Below are positions 6,242-13,514 of a stretch of 13,514 bases of DNA, one piece after another (the stretch's first letter is position 1; every line of letters starts with the position of its first letter). This DNA comes from CAZGQY01 sp964528035 (GTDB lineage Bacteria; Pseudomonadota; Gammaproteobacteria; Methylococcales; UBA1147). The translations under genes were made by a program, and so were the position numbers. The stretch covers positions 1 through 13,514 of the forward strand of contig CAZGQY010000117.1 in the NCBI GenBank assembly GCA_964528035.1, read 5' to 3'. The notes below the pieces were generated by a model. The model searched no databases, was not told the DNA's origin, and was given only the letters and a program-made list of their open reading frames with translations.

Positions 6242-7261
6242 CTATTTTTTTATAGAAGAATTGATAAACCTGGGAAAGCCGGCCAGGATTTCACGCACTT
6301 TTTTTCCACTACAAAGTTCCTGACCAACACCCGACTGTTTACATCGAGCATCCAGAAAGAGTTGAGCGCTTTCACTTTCACTCAAGCCAATTCGTGAAAC
6401 CGAGAGCGCTATGTCAGATTCCTCGACAGGTGGCGCTGAGTAAATGATCACACCCGTATTGATTCTAAGAGGCGTGGTTGCATTTTTGATGACATAGGTT
6501 TTAGCCAATTTCCACGCCTTGTCACAAACCTGTTGGTCAGGACAATAAGCAACGCTTATTATAATGGCATTTTCATCTTCCACTTCAGCAATAATGGTTT
6601 TATTCTCGTCGGCCAACTTAATCAGAGTCCCTTCGCTTGCAGTAACTAATGTTCTGAAGCGCGCAAGATCTTCGGCATATTTTTTCCGCAATTCGAGTTT
6701 ATGCCCATTTAAATTTTTGATTTTATTGCGATTATCTTCGAGCTGGTTACGGGAACCCCGAATTTCCTTAACAATTCTTTCAGGTACTATTTTGCCGTTG
6801 CGTTCCATGTCGGCGGCTTGTTTTTCCTGACTTTTCAGCAAGGTCTCCAAACGCTTAATATTTGAAAAGGTAACCGATTCCAATACCTGGATAGTGGATA
6901 GCTTTGCTTGCAATGTGCGCTCGATTTCCGCCTCACTTTGGAAGGTGCGTAAAAGCACCTGATCTTTTGCCTGATGCTCTTTAAGTAACCTTATTTGCTC
7001 GGATCTCAAAGACTGCAACTTGGCCTCACGATTGAGCTGTTCTCGAGTTTTCGCTGCCTCAACGACACTAACGGTAACACCTTGATCATTTAATTTCGAA
7101 CGGCCGAATTTAGAGTGCTTTGGAGGGACCTTATCCGAATAATAAATATGACCTTTCTCGTCAACCCAACGATAAAGGTTTGGGATATCTCCGGCATTGC
7201 ATTGCAACGACAACACGGAGAAACTAATCGCAAAGAAAAGGATGAGGTAGTGCAGATCCAT
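6242..7261 (-). CDS. Secreted DUF4124-domain protein with long coiled coil
   Basis: A 339-residue protein. Residues 1-23 form a signal peptide (hydrophobic LILFFAISFSVLSL, likely cleavage after CNA). Next is a DUF4124 module, LYRWVDEKGHIYYSDKVPP (29-47), common in exported proteobacterial proteins. A long charged coiled-coil region spans about 70-225, rich in Lys, Glu, Arg and Gln. The C-terminal domain (about 235-335) has four cysteines (240, 246, 307, 317) that could form two periplasmic disulfides. Segments such as KAWKLAKTYVIKNATTPLRI recur in similar DUF4124 proteins as I recall them. The function is unknown; a periplasmic or envelope-associated structural role is inferred. The ATG at 7259-7261 is the only sensible start for the signal peptide, but it has no obvious ribosome site. 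It is separated from pyrE by 145 bases (7262-7406) without a gene, so it may or may not share the pyrE transcript. Confidence 0.78.
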   Translation of the reverse strand: MDLHYLILFFAISFSVLSLQCNAGDIPNLYRWVDEKGHIYYSDKVPPKHSKFGRSKLNDQGVTVSVVEAAKTREQLNREAKLQSLRSEQIRLLKEHQAKDQVLLRTFQSEAEIERTLQAKLSTIQVLESVTFSNIKRLETLLKSQEKQAADMERNGKIVPERIVKEIRGSRNQLEDNRNKIKNLNGHKLELRKKYAEDLARFRTLVTASEGTLIKLADENKTIIAEVEDENAIIISVAYCPDQQVCDKAWKLAKTYVIKNATTPLRINTGVIIYSAPPVEESDIALSVSRIGLSESESAQLFLDARCKQSGVGQELCSGKKVREILAGFPRFINSSIKK

Positions 7262-7406
7262 TGCAGATTATTTTTTTAAACTGATTATTGTTTCAGCGAT
7301 TGTCATATAAATAAGAGTAGCTGCTGAAAATTTTGAGTCAACTTTAATACTCCTAACCTTATTCATTCAATAACCCACCATAGTATTTCTATTCCCGGAC
7401 ACCTAT

Positions 7407-8057
7407 CTAACTGTCTCCGTATGCTTGACGATAATCGACTATTGTCTGCACCTGCTGCCTAAATTTATCATCGGTATTTAGATACTCAATAATATTCTTC
7501 AGACTGATGACTGAATAAACCGGGATACCAAATTCAGAACTAACCTGCGATACAGCGGACAAAGAATTTTGACTTTGTTCCTGCCGATCCAGCGCAATAA
7601 GCACACCACAGGGTCTTGCTCCGGCACGTTCAATAATCGATACAGACTCACGAACCGATGTTCCAGCAGTAATCACGTCATCTAGGATTAACACAGAATC
7701 TGACAATGGCGCACCAACCAGATTGCCTCCTTCTCCGTGATCTTTAGCTTCTTTGCGATTAAAACAAAAAGGAATATCGATATCGAAATGTTCTGCCAGA
7801 GCAATTGCAGCAGCACTAACTAAAGGGATACCTTTGTAGGCTGGACCATAAAGCATGTCCGTTTGTAGCTTGGAATGAATCAATGCATTGGCATAAAAAT
7901 ATCCCAACCTGGATAATTGGCGCCCGGTATTGAACAGTCCTGTATTGAAAAAATAGGGGCTGGACCGACCTGATTTAAGTTTAAAATCGCCAAATTGTAA
8001 CACGCCTGCATTTATCGCATATTCAATAAATTCTTGCTGATACGGTTGCATTTTCAT
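7407..8057 (-). CDS. pyrE: Orotate phosphoribosyltransferase
   Basis: A 216-residue protein that converts orotate and PRPP to orotidine 5'-monophosphate in de novo pyrimidine synthesis, acting as a cytoplasmic homodimer. The substrate segment KSGRSSPYFFN is at 28-38, and GPAYKGIPLV at 71-80. The flexible catalytic loop FNRKEAKDHGEGG is at 99-111. The PRPP-binding signature VLILDDVITAGTS is at 122-134. The length and motif order match gammaproteobacterial PyrE. Two in-frame ATGs (codons 1 and 3) are possible; neither has a strong Shine-Dalgarno. The gene is last in the minus-strand run rph-rdgB-hemW-pyrE but is separated from hemW by 150 bases, so it probably has its own promoter or leader control. 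In E. coli, pyrE follows rph and is controlled by UTP-sensitive attenuation; no classic attenuator hairpin with U-tract is visible here. Confidence 0.97.
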   Translation of the reverse strand: MKMQPYQQEFIEYAINAGVLQFGDFKLKSGRSSPYFFNTGLFNTGRQLSRLGYFYANALIHSKLQTDMLYGPAYKGIPLVSAAAIALAEHFDIDIPFCFNRKEAKDHGEGGNLVGAPLSDSVLILDDVITAGTSVRESVSIIERAGARPCGVLIALDRQEQSQNSLSAVSQVSSEFGIPVYSVISLKNIIEYLNTDDKFRQQVQTIVDYRQAYGDS

Positions 8058-8207
8058 TGACTCAGAATTTTTTTTTAATGGATAATCAGTACTTCATTTA
8101 TCGGGAAGTCATTGAAATGGCGGTATGTGGATTTTATTGCTGGGTGAACATGCCTGCCATGTTTCGACCTGGAAATTTCCAAGCAGTTCCCAAAAAGAAA
8201 TATTATT
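8058..8207 (-). promoter_or_regulatory. pyrE leader with candidate promoter, perfect palindrome and A9 tract
   Basis: The 150-base gap between hemW and pyrE contains several symmetric elements. There is a 12-bp perfect palindrome TGGAAATTTCCA (8170-8181). A hairpin AACATG/CATGTT with a 5-base loop lies at 8147-8163. A run of nine T (8068-8076) reads as A9 in the pyrE mRNA, about ten bases before the start codon. On the minus strand a possible promoter is ATGGCA (8155-8160) and TAAAAT (8131-8136) with an 18-base spacer. It is weak at -35 but has a 5/6 match at -10. It would leave a leader of about 70 bases. The roles of palindrome and A-tract are inferred only. Confidence 0.35.
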
Positions 8208-9368
8208 TCAATTTATAGTGAACCGACTCAAGACATCATCAAGAAAATTTCGACCCTTTACCGTGCAGCGAATCGTCATTTCTTTCCTCTCCAATAAACC
8301 CTCATCAATACATGCTGAAAGTTGAGGCTCCAAAGTCGTCGCAGATAATCCGGTCCTTTGGCTGTACATTGACAATTCAAAACCCTGATTCAGGCGAAGA
8401 GCGTTCATTAGAAACTCAAGTACCCGACTCTCCTCGGTGACAATAGATTCGTTTCCACAAGGCTCATCTGTAGCCATTATTTCCAGATAACGAAGCGGAT
8501 GCTTGACTTTGTAGTATCTGATTATTTTATTCGTCTGACTTTGAGTGATTTTGCCGTGTGCACCTGCTCCAATCCCAACGTAATCACCAAATTGCCAATA
8601 ATTGAGATTATGCTGGCAAAAGTTTGAATTTGCAGCGAAAGCAGAAATTTCATATTGATAATAGCCACACTGGTTAAGATAGGAATAACAGGCCTGTTGT
8701 ATTTCCCAGATAATATCTTCTTTAGGCAATATTGGCCGGTTTTTGTAAAAAAAAGTATGCGGTTCTATGGTCAGTTGGTAAAAAGATAAATGACTCGGTT
8801 TTAAAGCGATTGCTCTTTTCACATCGGCTAACGCATCTGCCAGGCTTTGTTTGGGCAAACCAAACATCAGGTCTATATTAAAATTATCGAACCCGGCTGC
8901 ATGGGCGCTTTCTACTGCATAACCAGCCTCATCGGCCGAATGTATTCTTCCGAGGCTTTGCAAATGTTGGGATTGAAAACTCTGTATTCCGATAGACAGA
9001 CGATTCACTCCTGCGTCTCGAAATCCATTGAATTTGTCTTTTTCAAGAGTACCGGGGTTTGCTTCAAGTGTAATCTCCAGCTCAGCACTCAAATTCGTTC
9101 GTTGACGAATTTTGCACACTAATTCGTCGATCCCCCCGACTGAAAACAGGCTGGGTGTTCCCCCACCGAAAAATATACTATGGATCGTTCTCCCTGCGAC
9201 TCTCGGTAATTCACGATCCAAATCACGCAGCAAGGCATCGATGTAGGCTTTTTCCGGCATAACCTGATCGACTTTATGGGAATTAAAATCGCAATATGGA
9301 CATTTTCGGACACACCACGGAATATGAATATACAGCCCTAATGGAGGCTCCTGTAATAAATTTTGCAC
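8208..9368 (-). CDS. hemW: Radical SAM family haem chaperone HemW
   Basis: A 386-residue protein. The radical SAM 4Fe-4S motif CVRKCPYC (Cys19, Cys23, Cys26) follows GLYIHIPW. The SAM-binding GGGTPS is at 68-73, then LEANPGT, the NRLSIGIQSF block and the DLMFGLPKQ strand. The C-terminal HemN_C-type region contains YEISAFA, NLNYW and GIGAGAHG. The residues upstream of the first Cys lack the additional Cys of true HemN (CxxxCxxCxC): position 28 is Phe, which favours HemW, a haem-binding chaperone, over coproporphyrinogen dehydrogenase. It starts at GTG 9366-9368. The frame has no ATG, GTG or TTG between this codon and the upstream stop, and the ribosome site is poor. It lies 109 bases downstream of rdgB on the same strand, the same pairing as in E. 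coli (yggV-yggW). Confidence 0.95.
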   Translation of the reverse strand: MQNLLQEPPLGLYIHIPWCVRKCPYCDFNSHKVDQVMPEKAYIDALLRDLDRELPRVAGRTIHSIFFGGGTPSLFSVGGIDELVCKIRQRTNLSAELEITLEANPGTLEKDKFNGFRDAGVNRLSIGIQSFQSQHLQSLGRIHSADEAGYAVESAHAAGFDNFNIDLMFGLPKQSLADALADVKRAIALKPSHLSFYQLTIEPHTFFYKNRPILPKEDIIWEIQQACYSYLNQCGYYQYEISAFAANSNFCQHNLNYWQFGDYVGIGAGAHGKITQSQTNKIIRYYKVKHPLRYLEIMATDEPCGNESIVTEESRVLEFLMNALRLNQGFELSMYSQRTGLSATTLEPQLSACIDEGLLERKEMTIRCTVKGRNFLDDVLSRFTIN

Positions 9369-9477
9369 GCCTGTATTTGAATATATTTGAACAACTCGGC
9401 GAAATGTCCTATCCCGTGAACTGGACCGCAGGATATCTATCCAGAATTGGACGGGTTGCGAACAACCGAGGAAAAAG

Positions 9478-10065
9478 TTAAGTCCCCATAAGATCCAGCA
9501 GATGAACTAAGGCTTGTGCTCGATGGCTGAGACGATTTTTTTCTTCACTGGGGAGCTCAGCTGAAGTACATTGTTTGTCTGGAATATAGAAAACAGGATC
9601 GTAACCAAAACCATTTTGTCCTCTGCTTTGCCTCAATATAACACCTTCCCACACACCTTGAGCAATAATCGGGCAGGGATCGTCGGCATGACGCATATAT
9701 ACGATTACACATCGGAATCGTGCTGAACGTTGACCGTCGGGTACCGCAAACATGTCCTCGACAAGCTTGTTTAGATTATCCAGATCACTGGCTCCAACTC
9801 CCGCGTAGCGCGCCGAATACACCCCCGGTGCACCACGCAAGGCATCGACTTCGATTCCCGAATCATCTGCAATGGCGGGCAACCGACTATATTGAGCCGC
9901 ATTCCTGGCCTTAATAATCGCATTTTCTACAAAAGTAGTACCTGTTTCATCCGCGTCCGGAATATTGAATTCGGACTGGGCTACAATATCCATGGTTCTG
10001 AGTATCGACTGGATTTCACGAATTTTACCCGGATTACTACTGGCAAGAACAACACGGGATGACAT
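9478..10065 (-). CDS. rdgB: XTP/dITP diphosphatase (RdgB/HAM1 family)
   Basis: A 195-residue enzyme that hydrolyses non-canonical purine triphosphates (ITP, dITP, XTP) to monophosphates, keeping damaged bases out of DNA and RNA. The nucleotide-binding SSNPGK is at 9-14, TTFVENA at 43-49, and the metal-binding ADDSGIEVDAL at 66-76. GVYSARYAG is at 81-89, the base-recognition FGYDPVF at 153-159, and LSHRAQA at 179-185. The length is standard and all key motifs are present. Its ATG overlaps the rph stop by one base (TAATG, bases 10063-10067 read on minus), so its translation is probably coupled to rph. No independent ribosome site is needed or obvious. Confidence 0.97.
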   Translation of the reverse strand: MSSRVVLASSNPGKIREIQSILRTMDIVAQSEFNIPDADETGTTFVENAIIKARNAAQYSRLPAIADDSGIEVDALRGAPGVYSARYAGVGASDLDNLNKLVEDMFAVPDGQRSARFRCVIVYMRHADDPCPIIAQGVWEGVILRQSRGQNGFGYDPVFYIPDKQCTSAELPSEEKNRLSHRAQALVHLLDLMGT

Positions 10066-10784
10066 TATTCCAATCCCAGTGCGGCACGCTGTTTACTCAT
10101 GATCTGAGCGATCCCCTGCTCGGCAAGTTGCAGCATCGAATCCAGTTCATTTTTGCGAAATGCATGGCCTTCCGCCGTACCTTGTATTTCTATGAAGGCG
10201 CCCGCATCATTCATAACCACATTCATATCTGTTTCTGCAGAACTGTCTTCGGCATAATCCAGATCAAGAATAGGAGTACCGCCCACTATACCCACAGAAA
10301 CAGATGCAATCTGTCCATGAATCGGATTGGTCTTTATTTTACGTATTTTTACCAGATGTCCGATGGCGAGCGACAATGCTACAAAGCCTCCGCTAATCGA
10401 CGCTGTACGAGTACCACCATCTGCCTGAATAACATCACAGTCTATCGTTACCGTTCTTTCTCCCAGAGCTTTGAGATCAATCGCTGCGCGCAGTGAACGA
10501 CCAATCAATCTCTGAATTTCCAAAGTGCGTCCACCCTGTTTGCCACGTGCGGCCTCCCGCCCCATACGTTCATGGGTAGATCGAGGTAACATCCCATACT
10601 CGGCGGTAATCCAGCCGCTCCCGCCACCCTTCAAAAAACGGGGCACCCGATTTTCTATGGTCGCGTTGCAGAGTACCCGCGTATCTCCGTATTCAACAAG
10701 CACAGATCCCTCTGCATGTCGGGTATAACCGCAGATAAGATTCGTTTCTCTCATCTCGTCAGCATTGCGTCCACTGGGTCTCAT
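10065..10784 (-). CDS. rph: Ribonuclease PH
   Basis: A 239-residue phosphorolytic 3'-to-5' exoribonuclease that trims tRNA and other RNA 3' ends; the family forms hexameric rings. It opens MRPSGRNADEMR, followed by EGSVLVEYGDTRVLCNATIE (25-44). The RNA-contacting region ERMGREAARGKQGGRT runs from 72, and LIGRSLRAAID is at 93-103. The phosphate-binding and catalytic block DVIQADGGTRTASISG is at 117-132. The C-terminal IQGTAEGHAF is also present. The length is full, so unlike the frameshifted rph of E. coli K-12 the gene looks intact. The start at 10782-10784 is set by a strong ribosome site, GAGGAAA, just upstream on minus (10789-10795). It is the first gene of the run rph-rdgB-hemW-pyrE. Confidence 0.97.
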   Translation of the reverse strand: MRPSGRNADEMRETNLICGYTRHAEGSVLVEYGDTRVLCNATIENRVPRFLKGGGSGWITAEYGMLPRSTHERMGREAARGKQGGRTLEIQRLIGRSLRAAIDLKALGERTVTIDCDVIQADGGTRTASISGGFVALSLAIGHLVKIRKIKTNPIHGQIASVSVGIVGGTPILDLDYAEDSSAETDMNVVMNDAGAFIEIQGTAEGHAFRKNELDSMLQLAEQGIAQIMSKQRAALGLE

Positions 10785-10943
10785 ATGTTTCCTCGAGTCA
10801 TTTTAAAAAGTACGCTAGTATACCTTATCCGCCAGTCACTCCTCAGAGTGTTTTATCTTTACGATTACCCCTGGAAACACCACTGTGCAGCCACTCCTAA
10901 TGCAAAATACTGTTAAATAAAGTAAACAACGACCCAACAATCG
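10785..10943. promoter_or_regulatory. Divergent promoter region between rph and the acylase gene
   Basis: This 159-base divergent gap must hold promoters for both directions. On the minus strand TATACT (10817-10822) is a good -10-like hexamer about 32 bases upstream of the rph start, but no matching -35 lies at 16-18 bases. A small dyad, CACTC-CTCA-GAGTG (10837-10850), sits just upstream of it and could bind a regulator. On the plus strand I see no confident promoter and no Shine-Dalgarno before the acylase ATG. Confidence 0.35.
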
Positions 10944-13328
10944 ATGACTATTTCGGATAACACTCGTAAACGATGTCTGCGGATTTTGGGGCTGGTTGTA
11001 CTACTGGGTGCAATGGCTCTACTGTTTGGTTTTCATTATATTGAGAAATCGCTACCTCAACGAACAGGAACAATTCATATACCCCAGATGTCAGCCCCGG
11101 TAACGATCAAATTTGACAAATATAGTGTACCCAGTATTCACGGAAATTCACAATTGGATGTATCCAGATCACTCGGTTTTATAACTGCTGGCGACAGGCT
11201 CTTTCAAATGGATCTTATTCGCCGAAAAACCAGCGGTCAACTGGCAGAAATATTTGGCAAAGTCGCGCTGGCCAGCGATATCCAGCAACGACATTTAAAC
11301 TTTACAACTGCCGCAAAAAAAATTGTCTCCCATCTTCCCAAGGATCAATTGGCGGTTTTAAAAGCTTACTCTCAAGGTGTGAATGATTATTTGGCTCAAA
11401 CCAGCGTATTACCACCGGAGTTTTTATTATTAGCTTATCAACCCCGCCCGTGGACACCTGAAGACAGTATTCTTGTTGCCTTAAGCATGTTTCAAATGCT
11501 CTCCTGGACGAATGACGAAGAACGTATGCTAAGCATCATGGATGCAAGCTTAAGTGATCATGTCATTAAGTTTTTCACACCAAATATCGACGACTTCTCA
11601 AAAATTCTCACCGGTGGCGAAGGCTCAGCCCGACCCATTGTACCTATTCCCATAGCGGAACTTTCACGATTGCGCTCAACGCCTCCAGCAGCTAAACAAA
11701 AAATAACCGTAGTCGTTAACCCAGCTATCGCGGGTTCAAATCATTGGGCGGTCAATCATCAGAAAACATCCGATGGACGAGCGATTATAGCCAATGACAT
11801 GCACCTTCCATTGTCAGTACCCAATATATGGTATCGTGCAAATTTGCGCTATGACGATGTCCAGCTAGCGGGAGTAATACTACCCGGATTGCCCGTATTA
11901 GTGGCCGGCAGCAATAAAAACGTTTCATGGGGATTTACCAATGCAATGGCTGATGTAATGGATTTAGTAAAACTAAAACTAAATCCAGTCAACCCGAACC
12001 AATATCTAAGCCCTGAAGGTTGGAAGCGTTTTGATTTTATCCGCCATGAAATTTCTATAAAAAACCACACCCCTACCATCCTGGTGGTCAAACAAACACA
12101 ATGGGGGCCAGTTCTTCCTTCGCCTTTGTTAAATAGTCCGGTGGCGTTGAAATGGACTGCACTGGAACCCTCCGCTGTTAATATGGGCCTCATGTACATG
12201 GATCGCGCAGATTCGGTTGGAAGTGGCGTGACTATTATAAAAAATGCTGGCGGGCCACCCATGAATGTATTATTAGCCGACAGCCAGGGTGCCATCGCCT
12301 GGACGCTCATGGGAAAATTTCCACTGCGCCTTGGCTTCGATGGTTCAGTCAGTCAATATTGGAACGATTCAAAAATCCAATGGCAAGGCTACATTCCCAC
12401 ACAAGAATTACCCTATGTGATCGATCCGGACAATGGTTTTCTTGTCACTGCAAACAATCAGACATTGGGAACCGATTATCCCCATACACTGGGACATAAT
12501 TATTTACATAGTTATCGAGCCTATCGAATCAGTGAACGGCTTACATCAATGAACGCAGTCACAGAAAAAGACCTGTTCGATCTGCAATTGGATACAAGAA
12601 GCGAATTCTATGATTTTTATCAAAAACTGGCCCAATCTTTACTTGATGCAGCAAACCTAAAACAAAATCCCGAACTCATAGAGCTGAAGGACGAAATAGA
12701 CGCATGGAACGGTCATGCCGATGCTGACAGCCGGGGCTTGAGTTTACTGATTGAATTCAGAAATACACTGGCCCAATCCATAATCCCTGCTTATCTGAAT
12801 ATCTGTAAACACACAGATAAACAATTCAAATACAAATGGTTTGAATTGGATACACCACTACGCCAATTACTTTCAGAAAAAAATCCAAAAACACTTCCTG
12901 GAGCAGATAAATTTAAAGACTGGAACAGCTATTTACTAACCTTGCTGATTCAAAGCACCAACAAACTGAAACAAAATCATCAGCTCACATCTTTGAAAAA
13001 ATTCGCCTGGGGACAAATTAATCAGGCTGAACTGGCCCACCCACTGAGCAAAGGAATACCCTTTATTGGAAGTTTGATTAATATGCCCAAAGAACAAATG
13101 TCCGGTTGTGGATATTGCGTTCGGGTCATACAAAAAAATTTCGGCGCTAGTGAACGCTTCGTTATTTCTCCTGGCTATCAGCAACAAGGTTTTTTTAATA
13201 TGCCTACAGGGCAGTCTGGCAATCCGTTATCAAAATATTATTCTGACCAGCAACACTATTGGTCCAGAGGCATTCCTTTGCCGTTCTCTTCAAATAAATC
13301 CCTGACAAGCTTACGGTTGACACCATAA
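10944..13328 (+). CDS. Membrane-anchored penicillin acylase family protein (Ntn hydrolase)
   Basis: A 794-residue precursor, typical of the penicillin G acylase/acylase family (PF01804-type). An N-terminal hydrophobic helix (about 12-32, GLVVLLGAMALLFGFHYI) has no clear cleavage site and likely anchors it to the inner membrane facing the periplasm. The alpha-chain region (about 40-230) contains RSLGFITAGDRLFQMDL and the GQLAEIFG motif. Autocleavage is expected before Ser265 in AGSNHWAV, exposing the N-terminal nucleophile of the beta chain. NDMHLPLSVPNIWY follows. ANNQ (503-506) supplies the oxyanion-type Asn, and SYRAYRI (523-529) the conserved Arg region. The C-terminal GQSGNPLSKYYSDQ motif is intact. 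The family hydrolyses amide bonds of acylated small molecules, including beta-lactam side chains, acyl-homoserine lactones and cyclic-lipopeptide or siderophore precursors; the substrate cannot be deduced. It is divergent from rph and probably a single transcript. Confidence 0.92.
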   Translation: MTISDNTRKRCLRILGLVVLLGAMALLFGFHYIEKSLPQRTGTIHIPQMSAPVTIKFDKYSVPSIHGNSQLDVSRSLGFITAGDRLFQMDLIRRKTSGQLAEIFGKVALASDIQQRHLNFTTAAKKIVSHLPKDQLAVLKAYSQGVNDYLAQTSVLPPEFLLLAYQPRPWTPEDSILVALSMFQMLSWTNDEERMLSIMDASLSDHVIKFFTPNIDDFSKILTGGEGSARPIVPIPIAELSRLRSTPPAAKQKITVVVNPAIAGSNHWAVNHQKTSDGRAIIANDMHLPLSVPNIWYRANLRYDDVQLAGVILPGLPVLVAGSNKNVSWGFTNAMADVMDLVKLKLNPVNPNQYLSPEGWKRFDFIRHEISIKNHTPTILVVKQTQWGPVLPSPLLNSPVALKWTALEPSAVNMGLMYMDRADSVGSGVTIIKNAGGPPMNVLLADSQGAIAWTLMGKFPLRLGFDGSVSQYWNDSKIQWQGYIPTQELPYVIDPDNGFLVTANNQTLGTDYPHTLGHNYLHSYRAYRISERLTSMNAVTEKDLFDLQLDTRSEFYDFYQKLAQSLLDAANLKQNPELIELKDEIDAWNGHADADSRGLSLLIEFRNTLAQSIIPAYLNICKHTDKQFKYKWFELDTPLRQLLSEKNPKTLPGADKFKDWNSYLLTLLIQSTNKLKQNHQLTSLKKFAWGQINQAELAHPLSKGIPFIGSLINMPKEQMSGCGYCVRVIQKNFGASERFVISPGYQQQGFFNMPTGQSGNPLSKYYSDQQHYWSRGIPLPFSSNKSLTSLRLTP

Positions 13329-13514
13329 CTCGTTAAGTTGCTACTAAAAAGACCCGTTACTCCTTAGATAAAAGCTCCATCTATATATAAGGTGTCCCAA
13401 GTCGATCACCGTGCGCATTTCACAAAAAACGTGTGAATAACGTACAGCGATTATTCATACAGGTGCGTAAAGTAACACTTGAAAGGACGAACAGCCCCAC
13501 ACCGAAACTTTAAG
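13329..13514. other. Terminal non-coding stretch with two mutually exclusive hairpins
   Basis: No gene is visible after the acylase stop. TTCACA (13419-13424) pairs with TGTGAA (13432-13437) around a 7-base loop. TGAATAA (13434-13440) pairs with TTATTCA (13451-13457) around a 10-base loop. The arms share bases 13434-13437, so only one hairpin can form at a time. An AAAGGA purine run (13482-13487) could be a Shine-Dalgarno-like element, but no start codon follows before the window ends. No U-tract terminator for the acylase gene is evident. The stretch may be the leader of a gene beyond the edge. Confidence 0.3.

Noticed and set aside
8125..8325. 66-residue plus-strand open frame crossing the pyrE-hemW gap
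   Set aside because: It starts in the gap but runs antisense into the 3' end of hemW. It lacks a Shine-Dalgarno and resembles nothing I know.
10059..10496. 145-residue plus-strand open frame opposite rph
   Set aside because: It is fully antisense to a clear RNase PH with all motifs, and has shadow-type composition without a domain.
13329..13514. Possible tRNA, riboswitch or small RNA at the right edge
   Set aside because: No cloverleaf, T-loop or known riboswitch core could be matched. Only short AT-rich hairpins are present, reported separately as structure without a class.

Overview
The window looks like chromosomal DNA from a gammaproteobacterium of moderate to low GC. The evidence is the set of housekeeping proteins (RNase PH, RdgB, HemW, PyrE, YicC) and a YicC-adjacent Hanks-type kinase of a kind seen in many gammaproteobacterial genomes. 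I cannot name a genus. I see no CRISPR array, transposase, rRNA or tRNA.

Left part (1-3227), accessory in character. A C-terminal scrap of an L-dopachrome-tautomerase/major-royal-jelly-like protein (about 120-344) converges on a LysR-family regulator (359-1294, minus). A 301-base gap follows. Next is a small two-membrane-segment protein gene that appears split by a +1 frameshift (1596-1959). After it comes a tight two-gene plus-strand unit: a small DUF7079-like protein (2041-2394) and a FAX/metaxin-like glutathione S-transferase (2396-3115), ending near a strong hairpin (3129-3160).

Middle part (3228-7261). An RmlD-like short-chain dehydrogenase (3228-4085) sits directly downstream of the endoribonuclease gene yicC (4107-4973); both are on the minus strand, probably one transcript. 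Divergent to yicC is a compact cytoplasmic Ser/Thr kinase with unusual active-site residues (5124-6026, plus). It converges on a secreted DUF4124 coiled-coil protein (6242-7261, minus).

Right part (7407-13514). A minus-strand housekeeping run reads rph, rdgB, hemW, pyrE (10784 down to 7407). It covers 3'-end RNA processing, nucleotide-pool cleaning, haem trafficking and pyrimidine synthesis. rph and rdgB overlap by one base (TAATG), while pyrE has its own 150-base leader with several symmetric elements. Divergent from rph is a large membrane-anchored penicillin-acylase-family Ntn hydrolase (10944-13328, plus). The last 186 bases carry no gene I can recognise but hold two overlapping, mutually exclusive hairpins.

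I found no convincing new multi-gene system. The points most worth a second look are the split two-TM gene with a slippery GGGCCCG junction, the atypical kinase beside yicC, and the pyrE leader.
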